Source: Dermabacteraceae bacterium TAE3-ERU27
GTDB taxonomy: Bacteria; Actinomycetota; Actinomycetes; Actinomycetales; Dermabacteraceae
Assembly (NCBI GenBank): GCA_019218415.1
Contig: JAHUUL010000005.1
Coordinates: 37,209 to 101,208, forward strand
Reading direction: 5' to 3'
DNA: 64,000 nt
The notes under the pieces are model-generated. The model did no database searches and was not told the DNA's origin. It worked only from the letters and a program-made list of their open reading frames with translations. Shown here in pieces: positions 17,124 through 27,620 of the stretch (within the stretch, counting starts at the first letter, position 1; the number at the start of each line of letters is the position of its first letter). The position numbers and the translations under genes are program-made.

Positions 17124-17627
17124 TTAAAGGTGCAGGATCATGCGGGTATTGCCGAGGGTGTTGGGCTTTACCCGGGCCAGGTCCAGAAACTCCGCAACCC
17201 CGTCATCGTGCGAGCGCACCAGCTCAGAAAACACCTTCGGGTCTATCGGCTGCTCGGCCATTTCCGTGAAGCCATAACGGGAAAAGAACTCCGTTTCGAA
17301 AGTCAGGCAGAACACCCGCCGTAGCGAAAATGCGCGTGCGCGCTCCAACAGGTGGCGCAGTATCGCCCCGCCCACTCCGCGGCCGCGCACCTCGGGAGCA
17401 ACGCCCAGGGTGCGCACCTCTGCCAGGTCGCGCCACATCACGTGCAGCGCCCCGCAGCCGACCACCCGGCCGGTCTCGTCCACTGCCACCGTAAATTCCT
17501 GGACCGCCTCGTAAAGCGTAACCAGTTCCTTACCCAGCAGGATGCCGTCTACGGCGAGCGGCTGTAACAGCGCGTTGATTCCTTCAACGTCGGCCGGTAC
17601 AGCCGCTCTCACGTTAATCTCGCTCAT
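17124..17627 (-). CDS. argA: N-acetylglutamate synthase, Rv2747-type ArgA
   Basis: Transfers acetyl from acetyl-CoA to glutamate, the first step of arginine synthesis. This 167-residue GNAT protein has the acetyl-CoA loop (RTLGVAPEVRGRGVGGAIL) and segments I recognise from Mycobacterium tuberculosis Rv2747, shown to be a stand-alone N-acetylglutamate synthase: LVTLYEAVQEF, VVGCGALHV, FETEFFSRYGFTE and VKPNTLGN. It lacks the amino-acid-kinase domain of enterobacterial ArgA, as expected for this subgroup. The start lies 7 bases after the clpC stop, so the two genes are probably cotranscribed. Confidence 0.85.
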   Translation of the reverse strand: MSEINVRAAVPADVEGINALLQPLAVDGILLGKELVTLYEAVQEFTVAVDETGRVVGCGALHVMWRDLAEVRTLGVAPEVRGRGVGGAILRHLLERARAFSLRRVFCLTFETEFFSRYGFTEMAEQPIDPKVFSELVRSHDDGVAEFLDLARVKPNTLGNTRMILHL

Positions 17628-17634
17628 GGCGAGG

Positions 17635-20208
17635 TTAGGCCTCGGTTCCCTGCCCGTCCTCTGCGGTGTCCGCGTCGGGCAGGCTCACCTCTTCGCTGCG
17701 CGCTTCGGTGATCGCCTCTACGCTCACTTCGTCGCTGACGGGCGACAGCTCGCCGTCCGCTCCGCGCCGGGAGAAATCGAATTCTCCCAGGATTCCTTCG
17801 CCGTGCGCGTCGATCACGATCTTGTCGCCCGGGCGTACCTGGCCGAACAGGATCTTCTCGCTCAGCACGTCTTCGATATCGCGCTGGATGGTACGGCGCA
17901 GCGGGCGCGCGCCCAGGACCGGGTCGTAGCCCTTTTCCGCCAGCAGGTTCTTCGCCGCCGGGGTGAGTTCCAGCGCCATGTCCTTCTCGTGCAGGCGGGA
18001 ATCGAGCTTCGCGATCATCAGGTCCACGATCTGCACGATCTCCTCCTGCAACAGCTGCGGGAACACCACGATATCGTCCACGCGGTTCAGGAACTCGGGG
18101 CGGAAGTGCTGCTTCAGCTCTTCGTTCACCTTAGCCTTCATCCGCTCGTAGTTCGTGGACAGTTCGCCACCCGCCTGGAAGCCCATCTGCACGCCCTTGG
18201 CGATGTCGCGGGTACCCAGGTTGGTGGTCATGATGATGACGGTGTTCTTGAAGTCCACGTTGCGGCCCTGACTGTCGGTCAGGCGACCATCCTCCAGGAT
18301 CTGCAACAGCGAGTTGAAGATGTCCACGTGGGCCTTTTCGACCTCGTCGAACAGCACCACGCTGAACGGCTTGCGGCGCACCTTTTCGGTGAGCTGGCCG
18401 CCCTCGTCGTAACCGACGTAGCCGGGGGGCGAACCGAACAGGCGCGAAGCGGTGTGCTTCTCCCCGAACTCGGACATGTCGAGCTGAATCAGGGCGTCCT
18501 CGTCACCGAACAGGAACTCGGCGAGCGCCTTCGCCAGCTCGGTCTTACCGACGCCGGTCGGACCTGCGAAGATGAACGAACCGCCGGGGCGCTTCGGGTC
18601 TTTCAGGCCCGCGCGGGTGCGGCGGATCGCCTGGCTGAGCGCCTTAATAGCGGCGTCCTGGCCGATGACGCGCTTGTGCAGCTCGGCTTCCATGTTGAGC
18701 AGACGCGAAGATTCTTCCTCGGTCAGCTTCACGATCGGGATACCGGTAGCGGCCGCCAGCACCTCTGCGATGACGTCCTCGCTAACGGTGGAGACGACAT
18801 CCGAGTCGCCCTCGCGCCAGGCCTTTTCCTTAGCGTCGCGCTCCTGCTGGAGCTTCTGCTCGGTGTCGCGCAGCGCGGCGGCCTTTTCGAAGTCCTGCTC
18901 GTCGATGGCGGACTCTTTATCCTTGCGGGTCTGTTCGATCCGCTTGTCGTATTCCTTCAGTTCCGGCGGCGCGGTGAGGCGACGGATGCGCAGGCGCGCC
19001 CCGGCCTCGTCGATCAGGTCGATCGCCTTGTCCGGCAGGAAGCGGTCGTTCACGTAGCGGTCGGCCAGGTTTGCGGCCGCCACCAGAGCGCCGTCGGTGA
19101 TGGTCACCTTGTGGTGCGCCTCGTAGCGGTCGCGCAGGCCGCGCAGGATCTCGATGGTGTGGGCGATGCTCGGCTCGTTCACCTGGACCGGCTGGAAGCG
19201 GCGCTCCAGCGCGGCGTCCTTTTCGATGTGCTTGCGGTATTCGTCCAGCGTGGTCGCGCCGATGGTCTGCAGTTCGCCGCGCGCCAGCATCGGCTTGAGG
19301 ATGCTGGCGGCGTCGATCGCGCCCTCGGCCGCGCCCGCGCCGACGAGGGAGTGGATCTCGTCGATAAACAGGATGATGTCGCCGCGCGTGCGGATCTCTT
19401 TCAGCACCTTCTTGAGGCGCTCTTCGAAGTCGCCACGGTAGCGGGAACCTGCCACCAGGGAGCCGAGGTCCAGGGTGTAAAGCTGCTTGTCCTTGAGCGT
19501 TTCGGGGACGTCGCCACGCACGATGGACTGCGCCAGGCCTTCCACCACGGCGGACTTGCCGACGCCCGGTTCGCCGATCAGCACGGGGTTGTTCTTCGTG
19601 CGGCGGCTGAGCACCTGCATGACTCGCTCCGCCTCGGCGGCACGGCCGATGACAGGATCGAGCTGTCCCTCGCGGGCGGCCTGGGTCAGGTTGCGCCCGA
19701 ACTGGTCCAGGATGAGGGAGCCGGAGGGCTGGCCTTCGGCGGGGCCGCCCGCGTTAACGGTTTCCTTGCCCTGGTATCCGGAGAGCAGGTCCATGACCTC
19801 CTGGCGTACCGCCGACGGGTTCGCCTTAAGGCGCACCAGTACCTTGACGGCCACGCCTTCGCCCTCGCGCAGCAGGCCGAGCAGGATGTGTTCGGTGCCG
19901 ATGTAGTTGTGGCCGAGCTGCAGCGCCTCGCGCAGGGACAGCTCGAACATCTTCTTGGCTCGGGGTGTGAAGGGGATGTGCCCGGTCGGGGCCTGGTTGC
20001 CCTCACCGATGATGTCGCGCACCTGCTCCCGGGTGTCTTCCAGGTTGATCCCGAGCGCGGCGAGCGCCTTGGACCCGACGCCCTCGTTCTCGTGGATCAG
20101 CCCGAGCAGGATGTGCTCGGTGCCGATGTAGTTGTGGTTGAGCAGGCGGGCTTCGTCCTGCGCGAGCACCACGACGCGCCGGGCGCGGTCGGTGAAGCGT
20201 TCGAACAT
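17635..20208 (-). CDS. clpC: AAA+ unfoldase ClpC
   Basis: Hexameric ATPase that unfolds proteins for ClpP and works in protein quality control. 857 residues. Two Clp-N repeats span about 1-145 (both containing [12 protein letters not shown]). The first AAA+ module has Walker A GEPGVGKS at 212-219, a UVR-type coiled region ([14 protein letters not shown]) follows, then the second module with [10 protein letters not shown] and LFDEVEKAH. The C-terminal tail is acidic and unlike ClpB. Start chosen at the ATG at 20208, which has GGGGAGAAAG directly upstream; the frame opens 4 codons earlier. A long open frame on the opposite strand is a composition artefact. Confidence 0.96.
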   Translation of the reverse strand: MFERFTDRARRVVVLAQDEARLLNHNYIGTEHILLGLIHENEGVGSKALAALGINLEDTREQVRDIIGEGNQAPTGHIPFTPRAKKMFELSLREALQLGHNYIGTEHILLGLLREGEGVAVKVLVRLKANPSAVRQEVMDLLSGYQGKETVNAGGPAEGQPSGSLILDQFGRNLTQAAREGQLDPVIGRAAEAERVMQVLSRRTKNNPVLIGEPGVGKSAVVEGLAQSIVRGDVPETLKDKQLYTLDLGSLVAGSRYRGDFEERLKKVLKEIRTRGDIILFIDEIHSLVGAGAAEGAIDAASILKPMLARGELQTIGATTLDEYRKHIEKDAALERRFQPVQVNEPSIAHTIEILRGLRDRYEAHHKVTITDGALVAAANLADRYVNDRFLPDKAIDLIDEAGARLRIRRLTAPPELKEYDKRIEQTRKDKESAIDEQDFEKAAALRDTEQKLQQERDAKEKAWREGDSDVVSTVSEDVIAEVLAAATGIPIVKLTEEESSRLLNMEAELHKRVIGQDAAIKALSQAIRRTRAGLKDPKRPGGSFIFAGPTGVGKTELAKALAEFLFGDEDALIQLDMSEFGEKHTASRLFGSPPGYVGYDEGGQLTEKVRRKPFSVVLFDEVEKAHVDIFNSLLQILEDGRLTDSQGRNVDFKNTVIIMTTNLGTRDIAKGVQMGFQAGGELSTNYERMKAKVNEELKQHFRPEFLNRVDDIVVFPQLLQEEIVQIVDLMIAKLDSRLHEKDMALELTPAAKNLLAEKGYDPVLGARPLRRTIQRDIEDVLSEKILFGQVRPGDKIVIDAHGEGILGEFDFSRRGADGELSPVSDEVSVEAITEARSEEVSLPDADTAEDGQGTEA

Positions 20209-20356
20209 CTTTCTCCCCATCTATATGAAGTGTCGTTGTGAGCCTAGTGGCTTTCGCGCACCGGATGGCGCGTGTTCGCAATCGGCGTGATTATGCGTCC
20301 CGGTTCTCGCGCGGTTTGGGCGGCTATGCTCGCCTGTGGAGACGTGAGGAGCAAGC

Positions 20357-21841
20357 ATGACGACACCCCCAGATGAGATCGAAACTGCCGACGCGGTGCT
20401 GGTGGGCGGAGGGATCGCCTCCGCCACGCTGGCCGCGATGCTGACCGAACTGCAACCGCAGTGGCGGGTGGTGGTGTTGGAGAGGCTTTCCGCCCCCGGT
20501 CAGGAAAGCTCGGATGCCTGGAATAACGCGGGCACGGGGCACAGCGCGCTGTGCGAGCTGAACTACACACCGCAGGCTGCCGACGGCAGCGTGGATACGG
20601 CCAAGGCGCTGCGCGTGAACAGCCAGTTCCAGGCCTCCCGCGAGTTCTGGTCGTTCCTGTTGGAGCACGGCGCGCTCGGTGAGGCTAGCGAGTTCATCAA
20701 CCCGGTGCCGCACATGAGTTTCGTTAGCGGCGCTGCCGACGTCGATTTTCTGCGCCGCAGGCACGCGGCCCTGGCAGCGCACCCCCTGTTTTCTTCCCTT
20801 GCGTTCAGTGACGATCCGGGCAGGGTTAGCGAGTGGGCTCCCCTGGTCATCTCCGGCCGCGAGGTCGGCTCCCCGGTGGCGGCGACCCGCAGCGCGGAGG
20901 GCAGCGACGTAGATTTCGGCGCGCTCACCCGTAAGTTGCTCGCGCACGCGGGTAACGCGGGGGCGACCGCGTTCCGGACCGGCTGCGAGGTAAGAGGGCT
21001 GCGCCGGGTAGGAAAGCGTCACTGGGGAGTCATGTACCGTCAGGCGGGGCGCTCCCACCTGGTGCGTGCCCCGTTCGTTTTCGTCGGCGCGGGCGGCCGG
21101 GCGCTACCGCTGCTGCAAAAGGCCGGGATTGCCGAGATTCGCGGATACGGTGGTTTCCCGATCTCCGGCCAGTGGCTGCGCTGCACCAACCCGGAGGTGG
21201 TGGCACGGCACGAGGCCAAGGTTTACGGCAAGGCTGCCGTGGGGGCGCCGCCGATGAGCGTGCCGCACCTGGACACCCGCTACATAGACGGCAAGAAGGG
21301 GCTGCTGTTTGGCCCCTATGCGGGCTGGTCACCCAAGTTCCTGCGCCACGGCAGCCCGCTCGATCTGCCGCTGTCCCTGCGCCCCGGCAATCTGCTGCCG
21401 ATGATGCAGGTCGGCATCGACAACCTGGACCTGACCGCCTACCTGGTGCGAGAGGTTGCCGCGACCCGCAAGGCACGGCTGGCGGCCCTGCGCGAGTATT
21501 TCCCCGAGGCGCGGGACGAGGACTGGGAAAGCGTCACCGCGGGGCAGCGGGTGCAGGTCATAGCGCCCCATCCGCAAAAACGCGGGGTGTTGCAGTTTGG
21601 CACGGAGCTGATCACCTCCGCCGACGGCTCACTGGGCGGTCTGCTCGGGGCCTCCCCCGGCGCTTCCACCGCGGTCACGGTGGCCTGCGATCTGCTGCGG
21701 CGCTGCTTCCCGGAAAAGTGGGGCGGCTGGGAACCCACGCTGCTAAAGATGGTGCCCAGCCTCGGAAAGGACCTGACCAAGGACGCCGACGCAGCCCGGC
21801 AGAGCCTGGCGCGCACGGCAAAGATTCTGGGCCTACTTTAG
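20357..21841 (+). CDS. mqo: Malate:quinone oxidoreductase
   Basis: FAD-dependent peripheral membrane enzyme oxidising malate to oxaloacetate with electrons passed to quinone; it replaces or supplements NAD-dependent malate dehydrogenase in the TCA cycle. 494 residues, normal length. The FAD motif VLVGGGIASATLA lies at 14-26, and the family pattern NAGTGHSALCELNYTPQ follows near 57. GAGGAG lies 6 bases before the ATG at 20357. The gene is divergent from clpC and is followed at 58 bases by the aldose epimerase gene on the same strand. Confidence 0.95.
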   Translation: MTTPPDEIETADAVLVGGGIASATLAAMLTELQPQWRVVVLERLSAPGQESSDAWNNAGTGHSALCELNYTPQAADGSVDTAKALRVNSQFQASREFWSFLLEHGALGEASEFINPVPHMSFVSGAADVDFLRRRHAALAAHPLFSSLAFSDDPGRVSEWAPLVISGREVGSPVAATRSAEGSDVDFGALTRKLLAHAGNAGATAFRTGCEVRGLRRVGKRHWGVMYRQAGRSHLVRAPFVFVGAGGRALPLLQKAGIAEIRGYGGFPISGQWLRCTNPEVVARHEAKVYGKAAVGAPPMSVPHLDTRYIDGKKGLLFGPYAGWSPKFLRHGSPLDLPLSLRPGNLLPMMQVGIDNLDLTAYLVREVAATRKARLAALREYFPEARDEDWESVTAGQRVQVIAPHPQKRGVLQFGTELITSADGSLGGLLGASPGASTAVTVACDLLRRCFPEKWGGWEPTLLKMVPSLGKDLTKDADAARQSLARTAKILGLL

Positions 21842-21899
21842 AAATCCCGGTATTTACGGGCACCATAGGGGTAACAGCCCCAAGGCAAGGAGAAAACGC

Positions 21900-22829
21900 A
21901 TGAGCTTGGCACGCGACCCGCAGGGCGAGCGTTACACGATCCGCGCGGGAGCCTACGAGGCCGAGATAACGCAGGTCGGGGCAACGCTGGCCCGCCTGCG
22001 CTACGACTCGCGGCCCGTGATCCTGGAGACCCCCGAGGGCGAACCGATGTGGTTCTACCGGGGTGCTCTGGTGGCACCGTGGCCGAACCGGATCGCCGAT
22101 GGCCGCTACACCTGCGATGGCGAAACCTACCAGGTGGCGCTCAGCGAGCCGGAGCGCGGCAACGCCCTGCACGGCCTGGTCTCTTTCCAGGCTTATGAAC
22201 TGCTGGAACAGGACGACGACCGGGTGGTGCTGGCCACCACCCTGTTCCCCACCACCGGCTACCCGTTCCATCTGCGCCTAGTGGTCGAGTATTCACTCGA
22301 CGCAGCGGCGGGCCTGCACACCCGCCTAACGGCGGAGAACGTCGGTTCCCGCACCGCCCCCTACGGCTGCTGCCCCCACCCCTACCTGGTTGCCGGGCCG
22401 GAACCGCTGGATACGTGGACGCTCGCGTTCGATGCGCATTCGCAGATGCAGGTGGATCCCGAACGGCTGCTGCCGCTCGGCACCGGCCCGGTCGATCCGG
22501 GAAGCCCGCAGGACTTCCACGGCGAGGGCCGCGTGATCGGCGATACCAAACTGGATACCGCCTTTAGCGATCTGCTGCGCGATTTCGACGGTAATTCGTT
22601 CGTCACCGTCACCGCCCCCGGCGGCACCGGCGTCGAGGTCAGCTTCGGCTACGACTGTTCCTGGGTGCAGATCTACACCGGGGACCGCCCCGAGCCGGAA
22701 CTAAACCGCCTCGGTCTGGCGGTGGAGCCGATGACCTGTCCGCCGGACGCCTTCAACTCCGGCATGGATCTGATTCGCCTCGCCCCCGGTCAGGCGCACA
22801 GCGCCAGCTGGCGTATCCGCGCCTGGTAA
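21900..22829 (+). CDS. Aldose 1-epimerase family protein
   Basis: Interconverts alpha and beta anomers of a sugar. 309 residues. The family residues are present: NALHGLV near 88 and PHPYL near 160 supply the catalytic and binding histidines, and the C-terminal AVEPMTCPPDAFN carries the general-base glutamate. The sugar specificity (galactose, glucose or phosphorylated hexose) cannot be assigned. An AAGGAG lies about 8 bases before the ATG. Probably cotranscribed with mqo; followed by a bidirectional terminator. Confidence 0.88.
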   Translation: MSLARDPQGERYTIRAGAYEAEITQVGATLARLRYDSRPVILETPEGEPMWFYRGALVAPWPNRIADGRYTCDGETYQVALSEPERGNALHGLVSFQAYELLEQDDDRVVLATTLFPTTGYPFHLRLVVEYSLDAAAGLHTRLTAENVGSRTAPYGCCPHPYLVAGPEPLDTWTLAFDAHSQMQVDPERLLPLGTGPVDPGSPQDFHGEGRVIGDTKLDTAFSDLLRDFDGNSFVTVTAPGGTGVEVSFGYDCSWVQIYTGDRPEPELNRLGLAVEPMTCPPDAFNSGMDLIRLAPGQAHSASWRIRAW

Positions 22830-22884
22830 CTGCGCGCAGCAAGGCAGCCACCGAGGGCCCGACTAAGACCCGGCGCTAAACCAA

Positions 22885-22933
22885 ACGGCTAGGCCGTGCC
22901 TCCCGGATTTCCGGGCGTGCGCGGCCTAGCCGT
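22885..22933. terminator. Bidirectional terminator between the epimerase gene and the trp operon
   Basis: Perfect 12-bp outer stem ACGGCTAGGCCG (22885-22896) with CGGCCTAGCCGT (22922-22933), and a smaller CCCGG/CCGGG stem inside. It lies between two convergent ends. Confidence 0.8.
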
Positions 22934-22944
22934 CTCTTATGCGC

Positions 22945-25071
22945 CTAGCGCGTGGCGGCCTTCATCTCGGCCACGAATTCGCGCACGCGCGGATAGGCGG
23001 CGGTGACGTCCCCCTCCTTGACCGCCCGTTCGATGAGCGCAACCACTGCGGAGCCGGAGATCGCGCCGGCCGCGCCCGCGCCCACGGCCTCGCGCACGTG
23101 TTCGGGCCGGGAGATGCCGAAACCGAGCAGCGCCGGGGGTGCGTCGTAGCTGCGCAGCCTGGCCACCGCCTCGCTCAGCCCCTCGGTACGCGAGACCACT
23201 TCCGCGCCGGTGACGCCTGTGCGGGAGACCGCGTAAACATAGCCGCGCGAATTTTCGGCCACCGCCCGCAGCGTCTCGTCGTCCGCCCCCGGCGGGGCAA
23301 TGAAGATCTGGGCGATCCCCGCGCGCTCCGCCGCAGCCACGAAATCGGCGGATTCGCGCACCGGAATGTCGGGCAGCAGCACGGAATCCACCCCGGCCTG
23401 CGCGAGTGCCTGGTAGAACTCGTCCAGGCCCCAGGAGAACGGCAGGTTCCCGTAAACCAGCAGCCCGATCGGCAGCTCCGGGTGGCGTGCGCGCACGCGG
23501 GCGACAATGCCGAGGGCGTCCCTCCCGCTCACTCCCGCTGCGGCTGCCCGCAGGTGGGCGCGCTGAATAGTCGGGCCGTCGGCGACGGGATCGGAGAACG
23601 GCAGGCCGAGCTCGAGCGCATCCGCGCCACCCGCGATTAGTTCCTCGATGATCTGCTCGCTTTCCGCGATCCCGGGATCGCCCAGCATCACGAACGGCAC
23701 GAACGCCGCCCCGCGCGCGAAGGCGCGCGCGTAGCGCTCCCCCACCGGCGGCTGCGGCACCTGCGCGGTGACTTCGGCCGCCGGTTTCGCCACCACGGGA
23801 ACGTCCGCGGGAAGCAACGGCGCACCACCCGCTGCCGCCTCATGTCCCGTTTCCTGCGCCGCCGTTTCCTCACCGGGGTGCGTTTCTTGCGCGGCGGCAA
23901 ACTGCCTATGCACGTGCGCCAGGTCCTTATCGCCGCGCCCGGAGAGCGACACCAGCAGCACGGTGCCCTCCTCCGCGGTCTGTGCCCGTTTCAGCGCGTA
24001 GGCCAGCGCGTGCGAGGATTCCAGGGCGGGGATGATGCCCTCGTGCCGGGAAAGCAACCGGAACGCTTCCAGGGCCTCATCATCGGTGATTCCCACGTAC
24101 CGGGCGCGCCCGCTCGCCGCGAGGTGCGCGTGCTGCGGGCCGACGCCCGGATAGTCCAGCCCGGCTGAGATCGAATGGGATTCCTCCACCTGTCCCTCTG
24201 CGGTGCGCATCAGGTAGGAACGGGCGCCGTGCAAAATACCGATCCTGCCGGCCGCGATGGGGGCGCCGTGGCGGCCGCTTTCCATTCCTTCCCCGGCAGG
24301 CTCCACTCCCACCAGGGAAACGGATTCGTCGGGGATGAAATCGGCAAACATGCCGATGGCGTTGGAGCCGCCACCCACGCAGGCGATCACTTCGTCGGGT
24401 AGGCGGCCGATCCGATCCACGATCTGCTCCCGCGCCTCGGTCGAGATCACGCGGTGGAACTCGCGCACGATGGTCGGGAACGGGTGCGGGCCCGCCGCCG
24501 TACCGAGCAGGTAGTGGCTGGTGGCGAAGCTCGCGGTCCAGTCCCGCAGCGCCTCGTTAACGGCGTCCTTGAGGGTGCCGGAACCGGAATCTACCGGCAC
24601 CACCCGCGCCCCCATCAGCTCCATTCGCTCCACGTTCGGCTGCTGCCGCTCCACGTCGAGCCGCCCCATGTAGACGGTGCATTCCAGACCGAGCAGCGCG
24701 CAGGCCAGCGCGGTTGCGGTGCCGTGCTGCCCCGCCCCGGTCTCCGCGATCACCCTGGTTTTGCCCATGCGTTTGGCGAGCAGCGCCTGGCCGATCACCT
24801 GGTTCGTTTTATGCGCGCCGCCGTGCACCAGGTCCTCGCGCTTGAGGAAGATGCGCGCCCCGCCCGTGAGCGGCAGGTTGCGACATTCGGTGAGCGGCGT
24901 GGGCCTGCCCAGGTAGTCCCGCAGCAGGCCCGACAGTTCGGCCCGGAAGGATTCGTCGGCCATCGCCTCCACGAACGCGGCCTCGAGCTGATCGAGCGCG
25001 GGCAGCAGCAGTTCGGGCACGTACTGGCCGCCAAACTCACCGAAATATGCGGGTAAGAGGGTCTTTTTCAT
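22945..25071 (-). CDS. trpBA: Tryptophan synthase, fused beta-alpha chain (TrpB-TrpA)
   Basis: Catalyses the last two steps of tryptophan synthesis: indole release from indole-glycerol phosphate (alpha) and its condensation with serine (beta). One 708-residue chain. Residues 1-393 are TrpB, with the PLP lysine K88 in GAHKTN and the phosphate loop [10 protein letters not shown] near 231-240. An Ala/Glu/Pro-rich linker covers 394-442. TrpA spans about 443-708, with catalytic E487 and D498 in [16 protein letters not shown]. Fungal fusions join the chains in the opposite order (alpha then beta), so this beta-alpha order is distinct; a similar arrangement is, as far as I recall, known in some bifidobacteria. 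Both active sites look intact. Last gene of the trp operon. Confidence 0.95.
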   Translation of the reverse strand: MKKTLLPAYFGEFGGQYVPELLLPALDQLEAAFVEAMADESFRAELSGLLRDYLGRPTPLTECRNLPLTGGARIFLKREDLVHGGAHKTNQVIGQALLAKRMGKTRVIAETGAGQHGTATALACALLGLECTVYMGRLDVERQQPNVERMELMGARVVPVDSGSGTLKDAVNEALRDWTASFATSHYLLGTAAGPHPFPTIVREFHRVISTEAREQIVDRIGRLPDEVIACVGGGSNAIGMFADFIPDESVSLVGVEPAGEGMESGRHGAPIAAGRIGILHGARSYLMRTAEGQVEESHSISAGLDYPGVGPQHAHLAASGRARYVGITDDEALEAFRLLSRHEGIIPALESSHALAYALKRAQTAEEGTVLLVSLSGRGDKDLAHVHRQFAAAQETHPGEETAAQETGHEAAAGGAPLLPADVPVVAKPAAEVTAQVPQPPVGERYARAFARGAAFVPFVMLGDPGIAESEQIIEELIAGGADALELGLPFSDPVADGPTIQRAHLRAAAAGVSGRDALGIVARVRARHPELPIGLLVYGNLPFSWGLDEFYQALAQAGVDSVLLPDIPVRESADFVAAAERAGIAQIFIAPPGADDETLRAVAENSRGYVYAVSRTGVTGAEVVSRTEGLSEAVARLRSYDAPPALLGFGISRPEHVREAVGAGAAGAISGSAVVALIERAVKEGDVTAAYPRVREFVAEMKAATR

Positions 25072-25080
25072 TGTCTTTCC

Positions 25081-26556
25081 TTAGGCCTTGGGATAGCTGC
25101 GCAGGTTACGAAACGCGCCGCTAACGCGGGAGGGGTCTTTGCTGCCGGGCAGGTGCGGGTATTCGAGCCGCGAGTTCATGTCTAGCCCCGCGAAACCGGC
25201 GTCGCGGGCCGCGGCCGCGTTTTCCGGCCCGATACCTCCCGCTAGGAGGGAGATTTCGCGCAAGGACTGCGGGATTAGGTGCCAGTCGTGGGTCTCGCCG
25301 CTGCCGGGGCTGGGCGAATCGAACACGAAACGCGACAGCGCCGGATGCTCGGCGAGCGCCTCGGCGGCGGCTTTCCCTGCCGGGGTTTGCGGGCTGAGCG
25401 CGCGCCAGAGCACCACTTCGGGCAGCAGGCGCGCCACCTCATCTAGGAAGGCACGTTCCCCGTCGGCGCTTTCCAGCGGGGCGCGATGCAGCTGCAGGAT
25501 GGAGGGTGCGGGGGCGGCGGCAGCGGCGCAGGCCTCGGCGTAGGCCGCGTATTCGCGGGCCACCTCCGCCGGGGTTTTCGCGGTACTTACCAGCACCCAG
25601 CGCAGTTCCGGGGCGGCCGCCACGATCTCGGCCGCGCGCTGCGCGTTTACGTAACGCGGGGAGCCGACGGCGGCGATGATTCCGCCGTGGAGCGCTCCGC
25701 TGGCCGCGGCCAGCCTGCCGGCGTCCGGTTCGGTAATGCCGCAAACCTTGGTTTCGCCATAGAGGAGTTCCCGGCAGGCCGCGTCAATGTCGGGCTGCCC
25801 CGTGAGCTGGCTGCCGACCAGGAACCCCGATACGTGCGGGGCCAGGGCGCGCACGTCACGGTGGCTGCGGATACCGGATTCCGATAGCAGCACGGTATCT
25901 TTCGCCACCCTGCCCGCCAGGGCCAGCGTTCTGCCGGTATCTATGCTGAGATCGCGCAGGTCACGGTTGTTGACACCGATGATTTTGGCTCCGTGGGAGA
26001 GCGCCCGCGCCATTTCGCTTTCGTCGGAAACCTCGGTGAGCACGTCTAGCCCCAGGGAGTCCGCGCAGTCCGCTAGGCGGGCGTATTCCTCGTCCGTCAG
26101 CACCGACAGCATGAGCAGCGCGGCGTCGGCCCCCGCGAGCCGGGCCGCGTAAAGCTGCGCCTCGTCCACGATGAAGTCCTTGCACAGCACGGGCAGGTGG
26201 GTGCTCGCCGCCACCGTCGCCAGGTGCAGGTAGCTGCCGCCGAAGAAGTCGGGTTCGCACAGCACCGAGATACCCGCCGCGTAGCGGGAATACACCGAGG
26301 CGATCTGGCCCGGATGGTAGTCCTCACGAATCATGCCGAGGGAGGGCGAGGCCGCCTTGCATTCCATGATGAATCGCGAGCCGCCCCGCTCCCCCGCCCC
26401 GAGCGAGTGATACAGGCTGCGTGCGGAGCGTTGCGGGCGCGGGCTGTTTGCCACCAGTTCTCGGATCGCGCTCAGGTGGGTGCGCCGCTGCGCGACTATC
26501 TTGCCGAGCACGCTTTCGCCGTCGGCCAGCCGGATCTTGCTAAAGCGCCCGCTCAT
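25081..26556 (-). CDS. trpCF: Bifunctional indole-3-glycerol phosphate synthase / phosphoribosylanthranilate isomerase
   Basis: Two consecutive TIM barrels in one 491-residue chain, as in E. coli TrpCF. The synthase (about 1-262) has ECKAASPSLG at 65-74 and CKDF with K126, plus the phosphate-binding VGSQL near 247. The isomerase begins with KVCGIT at 270-275, whose C272 is the general base, and continues to FVFDSPSPGSGETHDW near 428, whose aspartate is the general acid. It overlaps trpD by 4 bases and is followed by trpBA after 9 bases. The fusion and its sequence style resemble the enterobacterial protein more than the separate trpC and trpF genes typical of actinobacteria. Confidence 0.93.
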   Translation of the reverse strand: MSGRFSKIRLADGESVLGKIVAQRRTHLSAIRELVANSPRPQRSARSLYHSLGAGERGGSRFIMECKAASPSLGMIREDYHPGQIASVYSRYAAGISVLCEPDFFGGSYLHLATVAASTHLPVLCKDFIVDEAQLYAARLAGADAALLMLSVLTDEEYARLADCADSLGLDVLTEVSDESEMARALSHGAKIIGVNNRDLRDLSIDTGRTLALAGRVAKDTVLLSESGIRSHRDVRALAPHVSGFLVGSQLTGQPDIDAACRELLYGETKVCGITEPDAGRLAAASGALHGGIIAAVGSPRYVNAQRAAEIVAAAPELRWVLVSTAKTPAEVAREYAAYAEACAAAAAPAPSILQLHRAPLESADGERAFLDEVARLLPEVVLWRALSPQTPAGKAAAEALAEHPALSRFVFDSPSPGSGETHDWHLIPQSLREISLLAGGIGPENAAAARDAGFAGLDMNSRLEYPHLPGSKDPSRVSGAFRNLRSYPKA

Positions 26557-27620
26557 GCGGCGGCCTCTTGCGCGAGTAGCTGCGCGGAACGGGAGGCGAT
26601 CTTTTCCAGGTGGGTCGCCCCCTTGCCGGATGCGACTATTTCGCGGGCTTTCGCTACGCCGTCCGCGATGCTATCGCTGAGCCCGGCAAGGTAGAAGACC
26701 GCGCCCGCGTTGGCGCATACCGCCGCCGCGTGGGCTGGCTGACCGTTACCCGCAAGCAGGGCGCGCAGATCCCGGGCGTTCGCGTCCGCGTCTCCCCCGC
26801 GCAGCTGCTCGAGCGGATAGCGGGACAGGCCGAGTGCTTCCGGGGTTAGCCGGTAGTGTTCAACCTTCCCATCACGCAGCTCCCAAACGTCGGTTTCCCC
26901 GTGCAGCGCGATTTCGTCCAGCCCCTCCCCGTGCACCACCAGGGCGCGTTCCCGGCCGATCTGTAGCAGGGCGTTGGCTACCAGCTCGCCTCGGCGCGGA
27001 TCGGCCACCCCGATTAGCTGTGCCCGCAGCGGGGCCGGGTTGAGGAGCGGGCCGAGCAGGTTAAACACCGTCGGCACCGCGAGTTCGCGGCGCACCGGCA
27101 TCACCCGAGCGATGGCCGGGTGGTAGCGCGGGGCGAACAGGAACGCGAAGCCGGTTTCATCGCAGAGCTGACGCGCGGCCTCGGGACCCAGGTTCGTGGC
27201 GATGCCGAGGCTGTCCAGCACGTCGGCGCTGCCGGAGCGGGAAGATACGGAACGGTTCCCGTGCTTGAGCATCGGCACACCGGCCGTGGCGGCAACCAGC
27301 GCGGCGGCGGTGGAAATGTTGATCGTCCCCGCGCGATCCCCGCCCGTGCCGCAGGAATCGAAGCCGCTTTCGCCCTCCGGGAAGGCCACCGCCTGCGCAA
27401 CGAACGCGGCGGCCGCCCCCGATACCAGTTCAGGGGTTTCTCCCCTGGCGGCGAGCGCGGTCAGTAGACCCGCCAGCACCGTGCCCGGCAGTTCCCCCTG
27501 CGCTATCCCGGTGAACAATGCTCGGGACTGCGCGGCGGTTAGTTCGCTGCCGCAGATCGCGTCACGGGCTAGGTCTATCGCTTGCTGGGCCGTCTGCTGG
27601 GCAGTCTGCTGGGCGCTCAT
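26553..27620 (-). CDS. trpD: Anthranilate phosphoribosyltransferase
   Basis: Attaches phosphoribosyl from PRPP to anthranilate. 355 residues. The PRPP-binding CGTGGDRAGT and the anthranilate-site KHGNRSVSSRSGSAD are intact. The N-terminus contains a repeat (QQTAQQTAQQA) from a 12-base tandem unit at about 27586-27612; repeat-number changes would stay in frame. It is not fused to trpG, unlike in E. coli. The stop of trpG overlaps its start by 4 bases, suggesting translational coupling. Confidence 0.95.
   Translation of the reverse strand: MSAQQTAQQTAQQAIDLARDAICGSELTAAQSRALFTGIAQGELPGTVLAGLLTALAARGETPELVSGAAAAFVAQAVAFPEGESGFDSCGTGGDRAGTINISTAAALVAATAGVPMLKHGNRSVSSRSGSADVLDSLGIATNLGPEAARQLCDETGFAFLFAPRYHPAIARVMPVRRELAVPTVFNLLGPLLNPAPLRAQLIGVADPRRGELVANALLQIGRERALVVHGEGLDEIALHGETDVWELRDGKVEHYRLTPEALGLSRYPLEQLRGGDADANARDLRALLAGNGQPAHAAAVCANAGAVFYLAGLSDSIADGVAKAREIVASGKGATHLEKIASRSAQLLAQEAAA

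Noticed and set aside
17542..20241. 899-codon open frame on the strand opposite clpC
   Set aside because: Mirrors clpC codon use in high-GC DNA; the product is low-complexity and lacks any domain, while the minus strand encodes a complete ClpC.
27586..27615. Phase-variable repeat at the start of trpD
   Set aside because: The 12-base tandem unit keeps the frame whatever its copy number, so it cannot switch the gene off; at most it changes the length of the N-terminus.
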